Positions 1-7,741 of a DNA stretch of 64,000 bases are shown in pieces. The notes under the pieces are model-generated. The model ran no database searches. It saw only the letters and a program-made list of their open reading frames with translations, and was not told where the DNA came from. This DNA is from Metabacillus dongyingensis. Its GTDB lineage: Bacteria > Bacillota > Bacilli > Bacillales > Bacillaceae. Both the position numbers and the translations under genes were made by a program. Each line of letters opens with the position of its first letter. Within the stretch, counting starts at the first letter, position 1. Location of the stretch: NCBI RefSeq assembly GCF_019933155.2, contig NZ_CP082944.1, forward strand, positions 2,110,001-2,174,000, written 5' to 3'.

Positions 1-609
1 ACAGGTAACCCTAGAGCGTCTGAAGTGGCAACAGATGACGTCAGTCACTATAAGGACCCTGCACTTATGACTGACAAAAAAACAGTTCTGATTATGGGAG
101 GAAGCAGAGGGGCAAAACCCATCAATGATGCAGTGATCGGTATGCTTGATGATATGAAAAATAAAGATTATCAGGTTATCTATGTAACTGGTGAAATTCA
201 TTATGAAAACGTTATGGAGCAAGTTCTGAATCTGCCGAAAAATGTTGTGATCAAACCTTTCATTCATAACATGCCTGAAGTCTTAAAAGGAATAGATTTA
301 ATTGTGGCACGATCAGGTGCAACTACTTTGGCGGAAATAACGGCACTTGGGCTTCCAAGTATCCTGATACCAAGTCCATATGTAACAGCGAATCACCAGG
401 AAAAAAATGCAAGAGCCTTAAGTGATCATGATGCAGCGGCATTAATTCTTGAAAAAGACCTCTCCAGTGCTGTATTAGTAAAAGAGATGGATACTATCTT
501 GCTTGATGGGGCGAATCTTCAAAAAATGTCAGCTGCTTCTAAGCAGTTGGGCATTCCTGATGCTGCAATGAAGTTATATAAAGAAATACAGGATTTAGCT
601 GCTCAATAA
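1..609 (+). CDS. murG: MurG, lipid II-forming GlcNAc transferase (5' end cut by window)
   Basis: Adds GlcNAc from UDP-GlcNAc to lipid I on the inner face of the membrane, giving lipid II for peptidoglycan. The frame is open from base 1 and the first residues read TGNPRASEV, a conserved MurG segment, so the N-terminal domain lies outside the window. What remains is the C-terminal Rossmann domain: a VLIMGGSRGA glycine-rich loop, then the nucleotide-sugar-binding stretch with RSGATTLAE and the conserved HQEKNA. About 203 codons of a roughly 360-residue family are visible. It stands directly before murB, as in B. subtilis. Identification is firm; only the start is missing. Confidence 0.95.
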   Translation, partial: TGNPRASEVATDDVSHYKDPALMTDKKTVLIMGGSRGAKPINDAVIGMLDDMKNKDYQVIYVTGEIHYENVMEQVLNLPKNVVIKPFIHNMPEVLKGIDLIVARSGATTLAEITALGLPSILIPSPYVTANHQEKNARALSDHDAAALILEKDLSSAVLVKEMDTILLDGANLQKMSAASKQLGIPDAAMKLYKEIQDLAAQ

Positions 610-778
610 ATTAGCTTGATATCATCATTTCAGACATAGAATTTAAAAAAGACAGAAGTCATAGGGGTTTATAACTTCGAAAAAGAGGGCATCAAATAAT
701 TTGTGCCTGTTGAACTATATTCCTATGAGCCTTCTTCAATGTCATACGGTAAAGAACAATCTATTTTAGGAGGCTGTC

Positions 779-1690
779 ATGGAAAAGATACTTATGAAAT
801 TACAAGAAGCAGAAGTTGGGAAAGTTGTTCAAAATGAACCTCTGGCAAAACATACAACGATTAAAATCGGGGGACCTGCGGAAATTTTTGTTGAGCCGAG
901 TTCGATTGAAAATCTGAAAAAAACGATGGATACCGTAACAGAAAACGGTGTTCCATGGAGAGCGATCGGCAGGGGATCTAATCTGCTTGTCGGGGATTCA
1001 GGCATTAAGGGTGTCGTGATTAAACTAGGAAAAGGACTGGATCATCTTGACGTGGATGGAGATACCATTACTGCAGGCGGAGGCTACTCTCTTATTAAAT
1101 TAACGACTGTCATCAGCAAACAGGGACTCTCCGGCCTTCAGTTCGCAGGGGGCATTCCTGGATCTGTAGGAGGAGCTGTATACATGAACGCGGGTGCTCA
1201 CGGTTCTGATATGTCCAAAATTCTTGTAAAGGCTCATATACTGTTTGAGGATGGAACGATGGAATGGCTGACAGCAGAAGAATTGGAATTTTCATACCGG
1301 ACTTCTCTGCTTCAGAAGAAACGCCCGGGCATTTGCCTAGAAGCGGTTTTGAAGCTTGAGAAAGGCAACCGCGAAGAAATTGTGGCAGAACTTCAGAAAA
1401 ATAAAGATTACCGCAGAGAAACTCAGCCTTGGGATCATCCAAACTGCGGCAGCGTTTTTAGGAATCCCCTTCCGCATTATGCCGGCCAGCTGATCCAGGA
1501 GTCAGGCCTGAAGGGCTATCAGATCGGCGGAGCGAAAATTTCCGAACTTCATGGAAATTTCATTGTGAATACAGGGAATGCCACGGCAAAAGATGTCCTT
1601 GATTTAATTGATTTTGTTAAAAAAACAATTTATGAAAAACATGGTGTCAAAATGGAAACAGAAGTTGAAATTGTCGGTGTAAATGAGTAG
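779..1690 (+). CDS. murB: UDP-N-acetylenolpyruvoylglucosamine reductase (MurB)
   Basis: NADPH- and FAD-dependent reduction of UDP-GlcNAc-enolpyruvate to UDP-MurNAc, the second committed step of peptidoglycan precursor synthesis in the cytoplasm. At 303 residues it has the usual length of the short (type II) Gram-positive enzymes. FAD-binding motifs GRGSNLLVG (64-72) and [16 protein letters not shown] (125-140) are clear. The catalytic Ser lies in NCGSVFRNP (Ser225), the active-site Arg in FSYR (174), and a C-terminal Glu in METEVEI. The start ATG follows AGGAGG with good spacing. A 169-nt gap separates it from murG and contains no obvious terminator. Confidence 0.97.
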   Translation: MEKILMKLQEAEVGKVVQNEPLAKHTTIKIGGPAEIFVEPSSIENLKKTMDTVTENGVPWRAIGRGSNLLVGDSGIKGVVIKLGKGLDHLDVDGDTITAGGGYSLIKLTTVISKQGLSGLQFAGGIPGSVGGAVYMNAGAHGSDMSKILVKAHILFEDGTMEWLTAEELEFSYRTSLLQKKRPGICLEAVLKLEKGNREEIVAELQKNKDYRRETQPWDHPNCGSVFRNPLPHYAGQLIQESGLKGYQIGGAKISELHGNFIVNTGNATAKDVLDLIDFVKKTIYEKHGVKMETEVEIVGVNE

Positions 1691-1719
1691 AGAATGCTTA
1701 TCTCTTTTTCCTTTTATTG

Positions 1720-1728
1720 TGGTATACT
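1720..1728 (+). promoter_or_regulatory. Candidate extended -10 promoter for divIB
   Basis: TGG followed by TATACT forms an extended -10 element (TGn-TATAAT type) just after murB. The -35 region 17-18 nt upstream is poor, which is common for extended -10 promoters. Initiation would be near 1735, upstream of two hairpins. Inference from sequence only. Confidence 0.4.
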
Positions 1729-1752
1729 GTCTTTATTAAAGGTACAGTTGCT

Positions 1753-1785
1753 AAACGGCATACATCATGCCGTTTGTTTCTCTTT
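1753..1785 (+). terminator. Hairpin after murB, possible weak terminator or attenuator
   Basis: A perfect 9-bp inverted repeat (AAACGGCAT / ATGCCGTTT, loop of 5) is followed by a T-rich but interrupted run. It lies downstream of the candidate extended -10 element and upstream of divIB, so it could end murB transcripts or attenuate new ones. Confidence 0.45.
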
Positions 1786-1803
1786 ATAAGATGATTTTAC
1801 GCC

Positions 1804-1820
1804 CCCGAAAGTGTTTCGGG
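1804..1820 (+). promoter_or_regulatory. Small stem-loop just before the divIB ribosome binding site
   Basis: CCCGAAA and TTTCGGG form a perfect 7-bp stem with a 3-nt loop, ending 2-3 nt before the GAGGGGTG ribosome binding site of divIB. It could affect translation or RNA stability. There is no T-run, so it is not a terminator. Confidence 0.35.
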
Positions 1821-1837
1821 ATGAGGGGTGATTACAG

Positions 1838-2677
1838 TTGGAAAAAGGAAAAGTCGTTTCGCTTGAAGATCGTGTTCCAAAGCTCAAGGAGCATCGGAAA
1901 CAAAAATCAAACCGCAGGTTAATTTTATTTTTATCCGTCTTTTTCATCCTCATTTTATTGGTGATCTACTTTCAATCTCCGCTTAGCAAAGTATCTTCCA
2001 TAGATGTTGCCGGAAATAAGACAGTATCTGATGAAGAAATAATAAATATAAGTGGAATTACAGCAAAATCCGGCTTTTGGAGCATTGATGAAAAAGAAGT
2101 GAATGATGCCCTGTCAGATTTTGAACAGATTCAGAATGTTAAATTGGACAAGCAATTGCCTAATAAAGTAACGATTGTGGTAGAAGAATATCATAAAGTG
2201 GCCTATATCGTAAAAGGAGATCAATACTCTCCCATACTTGAAAACGGCAAAACACTTGATCCTTTGGAAGGGACTTTTCCAGATGATGCGCCGCTTCTGA
2301 TTAATTGGAGCAAGGCTGAAGAGATTGAAGAAATGGCCATGGAACTCATGAGTCTTCCTGACAGTGTAACGAATGCGATTTCTGAAATCTACCATACACC
2401 TGAAAAAACAGACCCATGGCATATTACGCTATACATGAATGACGGATATGAAGTGCAGGCCTCAGTCCGAAGCTTTTCAAAAAAAATGATTGATTATCCG
2501 GCCATTGTCAGCCAGCTTGCGCCAAATTCCAAAGGCATTATTCATATGGAAGTCGGAACCTATTTTGAATCATTCGATAAGAAGGATGAAGCTGCCCTAG
2601 AAGCAGCGGATGACGGTGCCTCATTAGAAGCAGAGCCGGAGGGGACAGAACAAAATGAAAATGAAGATGAGAGGTAG
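1838..2677 (+). CDS. divIB: Cell-division protein DivIB (FtsQ family)
   Basis: Bitopic membrane protein of the divisome that works with FtsL and DivIC to position septal peptidoglycan synthesis. The start is a TTG behind GAGGGGTG. A basic cytoplasmic N-terminus (about residues 1-29) precedes one transmembrane segment (about 30-46, LILFLSVFFILILLVIY), then a POTRA domain (VSSIDVAGNKTVSDEEI onward) and the FtsQ/DivIB beta domain. An acidic, low-complexity tail (about 245-279) ends the protein. At 279 residues it is slightly longer than the roughly 263 of B. subtilis, mostly in the tail. It overlaps ylxW by 23 nt, which suggests coupling. Confidence 0.93.
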   Translation: MEKGKVVSLEDRVPKLKEHRKQKSNRRLILFLSVFFILILLVIYFQSPLSKVSSIDVAGNKTVSDEEIINISGITAKSGFWSIDEKEVNDALSDFEQIQNVKLDKQLPNKVTIVVEEYHKVAYIVKGDQYSPILENGKTLDPLEGTFPDDAPLLINWSKAEEIEEMAMELMSLPDSVTNAISEIYHTPEKTDPWHITLYMNDGYEVQASVRSFSKKMIDYPAIVSQLAPNSKGIIHMEVGTYFESFDKKDEAALEAADDGASLEAEPEGTEQNENEDER

Positions 2678-3365
2678 ACTTGTTGTTCTCTCTTTAATCA
2701 TGCTTGTTCTCGGTTTTTTAGTTTCGTTTTCTTATCAGCTCACAAAAGAACAGCGTCCGAATAATGGAATTTCTTCTGAACAATGGAGCAAAGAGTATGA
2801 AACAAGACAGCTGCTGATCAAGCAGGAGGAAAGAAATACAGAGCTTCAAAAGGAACTATTTAAAAGCCAGGAAAAAGTAAGAGAAATTGAAGAAAATCTG
2901 AAGAATGAAAAGCAGATTTACTTTAATCTTGTGGAAGATGTAGAAAAGTACAGAATGTATGTAGGCGAACTGGGTGTAGCAGGGGAGGGGATCGAAGTTA
3001 CTTTAGAGGATTCCTCCTACATTCCAGAAGGGGAAAATGTAAATAATTATATTGTTCATGAAGGCCATATTTTTAAAGTGATCAATGAATTGCTGATTTC
3101 GGGCGCAAGTGCCATCGCCATTAATGGACAAAGATTATCACATGATTCGTATATATATTGTAATGGTCCTGTCGTTACTGTGGATGGAAATCAATTTCCA
3201 GCTCCCTTTGTCATTTCTGCGATCGGCGAACCTGCTGTTCTGGATCAGGCTTTAAATATCGCCGGCGGTATTGTCGAGCAGATTGCTTACGATAATATCG
3301 TGATAACCCTTGAGAAAAAAAGCGAAATAAAGATGAATCCATTATTGCAAGAAAAGAAATCTTGA
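2655..3365 (+). CDS. ylxW: DUF881 family protein YlxW
   Basis: Member of the DUF881 family found in Firmicute division clusters; its biochemical role is not established. Residues 1-25 give one membrane anchor or uncleaved signal, and 55-100 are charged and predicted coiled coil. The DUF881 domain proper follows (GVAGEGIEVTLEDSS to the end), containing the family's GASAIAINGQRL segment. The first ATG (of three close in-frame ATGs) is chosen because GGAGGGG precedes it by about 10 nt. It is followed by a second DUF881 gene, a tandem arrangement also known from B. subtilis. Confidence 0.85.
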   Translation: MKMKMRGRLVVLSLIMLVLGFLVSFSYQLTKEQRPNNGISSEQWSKEYETRQLLIKQEERNTELQKELFKSQEKVREIEENLKNEKQIYFNLVEDVEKYRMYVGELGVAGEGIEVTLEDSSYIPEGENVNNYIVHEGHIFKVINELLISGASAIAINGQRLSHDSYIYCNGPVVTVDGNQFPAPFVISAIGEPAVLDQALNIAGGIVEQIAYDNIVITLEKKSEIKMNPLLQEKKS

Positions 3366-3377
3366 TGGGTGGTTGCC

Positions 3378-4097
3378 TTGAAGAAAAATCTTAAGGGTGT
3401 CAGCTTTTCATTACTGACTATGATATTTGGTTTAATGCTTGCCGTTCAATTTCAGTCGATTCAGGAACCGGCGGTAAGAGACACACGTGACATGTGGCAA
3501 TTGAGGGAGGCACTCAAGCAGGAACAAGAGACTCAATCAAACCTCCTGCTTGAGATCCGCAAATACGAAGAGCTGATTGATACATACGAAAATGATGAAA
3601 ATCAAAGTGCAGAAAAAACGCTGAAAGAGACTCTTGAAGAACTTAAAAATGAAGCGGGATTAACGGAAGTAACAGGAGCGGGTGTAGTCATTACAATTGA
3701 ACCCCTGTTTGACGAAGCAGTTTCTCAGTCAGAGGTTGAAAACATTGCACCTGATTTGCTGAAACGATTGTTGAATGAGCTGAATTCTTATGGTGCTGAG
3801 CATGTCGCTATCGCAGACAGAAGAGTTGTGAATACAACCGTCATCCGTGATATTAATGGTCAAACAAAAATGGACGGGTACAGTCTGAATTCATATCCAA
3901 TTGAAATTAAAGTCATTTCAGAAGACGCTGAAAAGCTCTTCAGCAGACTAAACGGGTCTACGACAATGGACACCTTTGCAATTGACAATTTGCGGCTCAG
4001 GATTTCAGAGCCTAAGGATCGGATTGTCATACCCCCATATGATGACGCGATCCGGATAAAAAACATGAAACCGGTTGAGGAAGGAGAGAAATCATAA
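3378..4097 (+). CDS. ylxX: DUF881 family protein YlxX
   Basis: Second DUF881 protein, a paralogue of the preceding gene. It has an N-terminal membrane anchor (about residues 8-25), a Glu-rich coiled-coil stretch (about 40-95), and the DUF881 core with GAEHVAIADRRVV and a C-terminal beta-rich part. I place the start at the TTG at 3378 because GGGTGG lies about 5 nt upstream. A GTG three codons earlier is in frame but has no ribosome binding site. The stop overlaps the ATG of the next gene. Function unknown; the tandem pair and sbp travel with ftsA-ftsZ in Bacillus. Confidence 0.82.
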   Translation: MKKNLKGVSFSLLTMIFGLMLAVQFQSIQEPAVRDTRDMWQLREALKQEQETQSNLLLEIRKYEELIDTYENDENQSAEKTLKETLEELKNEAGLTEVTGAGVVITIEPLFDEAVSQSEVENIAPDLLKRLLNELNSYGAEHVAIADRRVVNTTVIRDINGQTKMDGYSLNSYPIEIKVISEDAEKLFSRLNGSTTMDTFAIDNLRLRISEPKDRIVIPPYDDAIRIKNMKPVEEGEKS

Positions 4098-4459
4098 TGT
4101 GGCTTCCCATTTTAGGATTAATATTAGGAATAACATTGGGACTGCTCACTGATTTCCGAATTCCCAGTGAATATTCGAATTATCTGTCCATTGCCATACT
4201 TGCTGCACTGGATACTCTGCTTGGAGGTATTCGCGCTCATCTGCAAAATTTGTACGATGAAATGGTTTTTGTATCCGGATTTTTCTTTAACATCATATTG
4301 GCTGCAAGTTTAGCTTTTCTAGGTGTTCATCTTGGTGTAGACTTGTATTTGGTAGCAATATTTGCATTTGGAGTCAGACTGTTCCAAAATATTGCTGTAA
4401 TAAGACGAATTTTAATTTCCAATTGGACTCAATCGCGCCAAAAACTAAAAAAAAGTTGA
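4097..4459 (+). CDS. sbp: Small basic membrane protein Sbp (DUF1290)
   Basis: A 120-residue protein with about four hydrophobic segments (roughly residues 2-16, 26-45, 56-76 and 78-98) and a basic C-terminus (RRILISNWTQSRQKLKKS). This matches the DUF1290 small basic protein located before ftsA in Firmicutes. Its role is unknown. Its ATG overlaps the ylxX stop, so the two are likely cotranscribed and translationally coupled. Confidence 0.88.
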   Translation: MWLPILGLILGITLGLLTDFRIPSEYSNYLSIAILAALDTLLGGIRAHLQNLYDEMVFVSGFFFNIILAASLAFLGVHLGVDLYLVAIFAFGVRLFQNIAVIRRILISNWTQSRQKLKKS

Positions 4460-4551
4460 TTTTTTAAGAGGGAAAATCAAGGATTTGACGAATACTCACT
4501 TTAGTATGTATTTATTAAGAAGAGTCCTTACTCAAGGACATGGAAAATAAA

Positions 4552-4599
4552 TGTGACAATGATAAGTCAATTATCACAATATTTTTCACCATTGTTACA
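4552..4599 (+). promoter_or_regulatory. Nested inverted repeats in the ftsA upstream region
   Basis: TGTGACAATG (4552-4561) and CATTGTTACA (4590-4599) form a 9-of-10 inverted repeat. Nested inside are TGATAA (4560-4565) and TTATCA (4571-4576). The element lies about 80-125 nt before ftsA, in a 219-nt gap where B. subtilis carries several ftsAZ promoters. It may be a regulator binding site; the protein is unknown. A weak sigma-H-like arrangement (GAGGGAAAA, 10 nt, GACGAAT) lies near 4467-4493. Confidence 0.3.
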
Positions 4600-4678
4600 A
4601 ATATGTAAAACTAGATTCATTGTATTGTTGTTCCTCTAATAATAGAATGGAAATGATAAGTTAAGGAGGTGCCATAGA

Positions 4679-5971
4679 ATGAACAACAATGAAATCTTTG
4701 TAAGTCTAGACATCGGTACATCCAGTGTTAAGGTTATCATCGGTGAAATGGCAGATGATAATTTAAACATTATAGGTGTAGGGAATGTGAAATCTGAAGG
4801 ATTAAGAAAAGGGTCGATCGTTGATATTGACGAGACCGTTCATTCTATTAAAAAAGCGGTGGAGCAGGCAGAAAGAATGGTTGGCATACCGCTTAAAAGA
4901 GTCGTAGTAGGGGTGACTGGCAATCACGTTCAGTTGCAGGATTGTCACGGGGTTGTTGCAGTTTCAAGTGACAATCGTGAAATTGCTAATGAAGACATAA
5001 GAAGAGTGATTGAAGCAGCTCAAGTAATGTCTATACCTCCTGAACGAGAAATAATAGATGTTATTCCTCAGCAATTCATAGTCGATGGTCTTGATGAAAT
5101 CAGCGATCCGCGCGGAATGATTGGTGTCCGTCTTGAGATGGAAGGCACCATTATTACAGGATCTAGAACGATTTTACATAATCTGCTTCGCTGTGTTGAA
5201 AAAGCAGGTCTTGAAATAACGGATATTTGCCTGCAGCCGCTTGCATCAGGAGCTGTTGCATTATCAAAAGATGAAAAAAATCTCGGTGTAGCATTGGTTG
5301 ATATTGGAGGGGGATCGACGACGATTGCTGTCTTTGATCAAGGTCACCTGCAAACGACGAGCGTCCTTCCAATTGGCGGCGAGAACATAACGAAAGATCT
5401 TTCAATCGGACTTCGCACAACCACTGACGAGGCTGAGCGCATTAAAGTGAAACATGGACATGCTTTTTATGATTATGCTTCTGAAGAAGAAGTGTTTGAG
5501 GCTGCGATTATTGGCACAGACCAAAAACAGCAATTCAATCAGCTTGAAATATCTGATATTATAGAAGCTAGACTAGAAGAAATGTTTGAACTCGTTTTAC
5601 ACGAGATTAAGAGACTGGGTGTAAGAGACTTGCCTGGCGGATTTGTTCTGACTGGTGGAACAGTCAGCATGCCAGGAGTTCTTGAGATTTCCCAGGCTGT
5701 TCTGCAAAATAACGTTCGCATTGCAAGCCCAGATTATATTGGTGTAAGAGAACCTCAATATATGACAGGCGTAGGCTTGATCCAATTTGCTTATAAAAAT
5801 GCGAAGATTCAAGGCAGAAGCATCAGTTCGAATGTTGTTCCTGATAAGCTTGAGAAAACGTCTCAAAGAGAACCTCAGCAGCAGCATCAGCAGCAGCGTT
5901 CAAAACCAAAAGAAAAAGAAGAGAAAAAAGAAAGCAAAGTAAAAAAATTCTTTGGTTACTTCTTTGAATAA
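4679..5971 (+). CDS. ftsA: Cell-division protein FtsA
   Basis: Actin-like ATPase that tethers FtsZ filaments to the membrane and recruits later divisome proteins. The N-terminal phosphate loop [15 protein letters not shown] (9-23), the second nucleotide loop [13 protein letters not shown] (about 208-220) and the adenosine motif [11 protein letters not shown] are present. The C-terminus has a low-complexity linker rich in Gln, His and Lys, then [11 protein letters not shown], the amphipathic membrane-targeting helix. Length 430 compares with about 440 in B. subtilis. The start follows AAGGAGGTG, a very strong ribosome binding site. The gene is paired with ftsZ 44 nt downstream. Confidence 0.97.
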   Translation: MNNNEIFVSLDIGTSSVKVIIGEMADDNLNIIGVGNVKSEGLRKGSIVDIDETVHSIKKAVEQAERMVGIPLKRVVVGVTGNHVQLQDCHGVVAVSSDNREIANEDIRRVIEAAQVMSIPPEREIIDVIPQQFIVDGLDEISDPRGMIGVRLEMEGTIITGSRTILHNLLRCVEKAGLEITDICLQPLASGAVALSKDEKNLGVALVDIGGGSTTIAVFDQGHLQTTSVLPIGGENITKDLSIGLRTTTDEAERIKVKHGHAFYDYASEEEVFEAAIIGTDQKQQFNQLEISDIIEARLEEMFELVLHEIKRLGVRDLPGGFVLTGGTVSMPGVLEISQAVLQNNVRIASPDYIGVREPQYMTGVGLIQFAYKNAKIQGRSISSNVVPDKLEKTSQREPQQQHQQQRSKPKEKEEKKESKVKKFFGYFFE

Positions 5972-6015
5972 CCTGCATCAAGAGGAAGTCATTCGATGGA
6001 TTAGGAGGATTTTGT

Positions 6016-7170
6016 ATGTTGGAGTTTGAAAGCAATATTGATGGAATGGCAACAATTAAAGTTATTGGGGTTGGCGGCGGAGGAAACAATGCTGTTAACC
6101 GTATGATAGAACACGGTGTTCAAGGAGTAGATTTTATTGCCGTGAACACGGATGCACAAGCACTGAACCTATCTAAAGCAGAAACAAGAATGCAGATTGG
6201 TTCTAAGCTGACAAGAGGTCTTGGCGCCGGTGCAAATCCTGAAGTTGGAAAAAAGGCGGCCGAAGAAAGCAAGGAGCAGATTGAAGAAGCTTTAAGAGGC
6301 GCAGATATGGTCTTCGTTACAGCTGGAATGGGCGGAGGAACAGGAACTGGAGCAGCTCCAGTTATTGCCCAGATCGCTAAAGACTTAGGCGCTTTAACTG
6401 TAGGTGTTGTCACTCGTCCGTTTACGTTTGAAGGACGCAAGCGTGCAATGCAGGCAGCAGGCGGAATTTCTTCTATGAAAGAATCAGTTGACACATTAAT
6501 CGTGATTCCTAATGACCGTCTACTTGAAATCGTAGATAAAAATACTCCTATGCTTGAAGCTTTCCGTGAAGCGGACAACGTTTTACGCCAGGGTGTACAA
6601 GGTATTTCTGACTTGATCGCTGTACCTGGACTTATTAACCTTGACTTTGCGGATGTTAAAACAATCATGTCCAATAAAGGTTCTTCATTAATGGGTATTG
6701 GTGTTGCAACTGGAGAAAGCAGAGCTGCAGAAGCTGCTAAGAAAGCAATCTCAAGTCCGCTGCTTGAAACATCAATTGATGGTGCTCAAGGTGTCCTAAT
6801 GAACATTACAGGCGGATCTAACTTAAGCTTGTACGAAGTTCAGGAAGCTGCTGATATTGTAGCAACTGCATCTGATCAAGATGTTAACATGATTTTCGGA
6901 TCTGTTATCAATGAAAACTTAAAAGATGAAATTGTCGTGACGGTTATTGCGACTGGTTTCAATGAAGTTGAAATCAACCACAGCAAACCCGCTTCAAGAC
7001 CTTTTGGGAATAATACATCGCCAAAACCTATGCCAAAGCCTCGCGACGTAAGAGAAATGAAGCGTGAGCGCGAAGAGCCTGCACAAGAAATGACAAACCG
7101 TTCAATGCAGCAAGGTGAAGATACACTCGATATTCCAACATTTTTAAGAAATCGTAATAAACGCAGATAA
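6016..7170 (+). CDS. ftsZ: Cell-division GTPase FtsZ
   Basis: Tubulin-like GTPase that forms the Z ring at midcell. The tubulin signature GGGTGTG is at residues 106-112, the N-terminal nucleotide loop [13 protein letters not shown] at 18-30, and the T7 synergy loop ([15 protein letters not shown]) near 207-221. The C-terminal conserved peptide DIPTFLRNR is at 372-380, which binds FtsA, SepF and others, followed by a basic NKRR end. Length 384 is typical. It is the last gene of the division operon, closed by a strong terminator immediately downstream. Confidence 0.98.
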   Translation: MLEFESNIDGMATIKVIGVGGGGNNAVNRMIEHGVQGVDFIAVNTDAQALNLSKAETRMQIGSKLTRGLGAGANPEVGKKAAEESKEQIEEALRGADMVFVTAGMGGGTGTGAAPVIAQIAKDLGALTVGVVTRPFTFEGRKRAMQAAGGISSMKESVDTLIVIPNDRLLEIVDKNTPMLEAFREADNVLRQGVQGISDLIAVPGLINLDFADVKTIMSNKGSSLMGIGVATGESRAAEAAKKAISSPLLETSIDGAQGVLMNITGGSNLSLYEVQEAADIVATASDQDVNMIFGSVINENLKDEIVVTVIATGFNEVEINHSKPASRPFGNNTSPKPMPKPRDVREMKREREEPAQEMTNRSMQQGEDTLDIPTFLRNRNKRR

Positions 7171-7178
7171 AATATCAG

Positions 7179-7210
7179 AAGACCTGGTCCACTAGACCAG
7201 GTCTTTTTTT
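7179..7210 (+). terminator. Intrinsic terminator after ftsZ
   Basis: Perfect 11-bp stem AAGACCTGGTC / GACCAGGTCTT with a 5-nt loop, followed by seven T. Textbook rho-independent terminator. Confidence 0.95.
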
Positions 7211-7741
7211 GCCTGAAATTCTCTTCCATCAGCTGTCCGCCCTTTCTTGGCCTTCCCTTATAGTCTCAAACACTGGCTGTCTATAGAACTATGCTGTCCG
7301 CTTAACGATACTTTAGTATGAAAGACTTCTTCATAATCTCCTCTGATTGTGGTCCTTAAGCCTTCCTCTCTCCCATCTGAATATCTCATTTATGGATAAA
7401 AAAGGAAATATTAATCATTTTAATCTCAACTTAAGATCCTCCTTTTCAAATAGAGAAATTTACCCACTTCAAAATTCCATAAATATCCTTATTAAACCTA
7501 TATAAAACCTCATTTTTGCAAGATCAAAAGTTTTTGGTGGAATATCATTTGGACTACAGAAGAAAAGAAGAAGCTCCTACTTTTTCATTGTTTTTGGAAA
7601 ATTAAGAAAAATATTACATAAAATGACAAAATCATCAGAATACTTTCATTAAATTATTGATAACAGCCTAGTCCTGACAAAGAGATCATGGGAAGGGGGA
7701 TATGTTTCAATCATTTTAAATTTAAAGGGGGAATTTTAGGA
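7211..7741. other. Noncoding gap between ftsZ and bpr
   Basis: About 530 nt, AT-rich, with no convincing gene on either strand. A 9-nt direct repeat GCTGTCCGC occurs at 7232-7240 and 7293-7301. I see no clean sigma-A promoter. The last part must hold the bpr promoter and leader. Nothing else can be supported. Confidence 0.6.

Noticed and set aside
3369..3377. GTG start for ylxX three codons upstream
   Set aside because: No ribosome binding site; GGGTGG favours the TTG at 3378.
6120..6674. 184-codon open frame on the minus strand opposite ftsZ
   Set aside because: It lies wholly inside ftsZ, is Ser/Pro/Ile-rich in the way antisense frames of such genes are, and has no ribosome binding site or domain.
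7688..7741. Upstream ATG start for bpr
   Set aside because: Would put 18 residues before a normal signal peptide; the downstream ATG has the better ribosome binding site.
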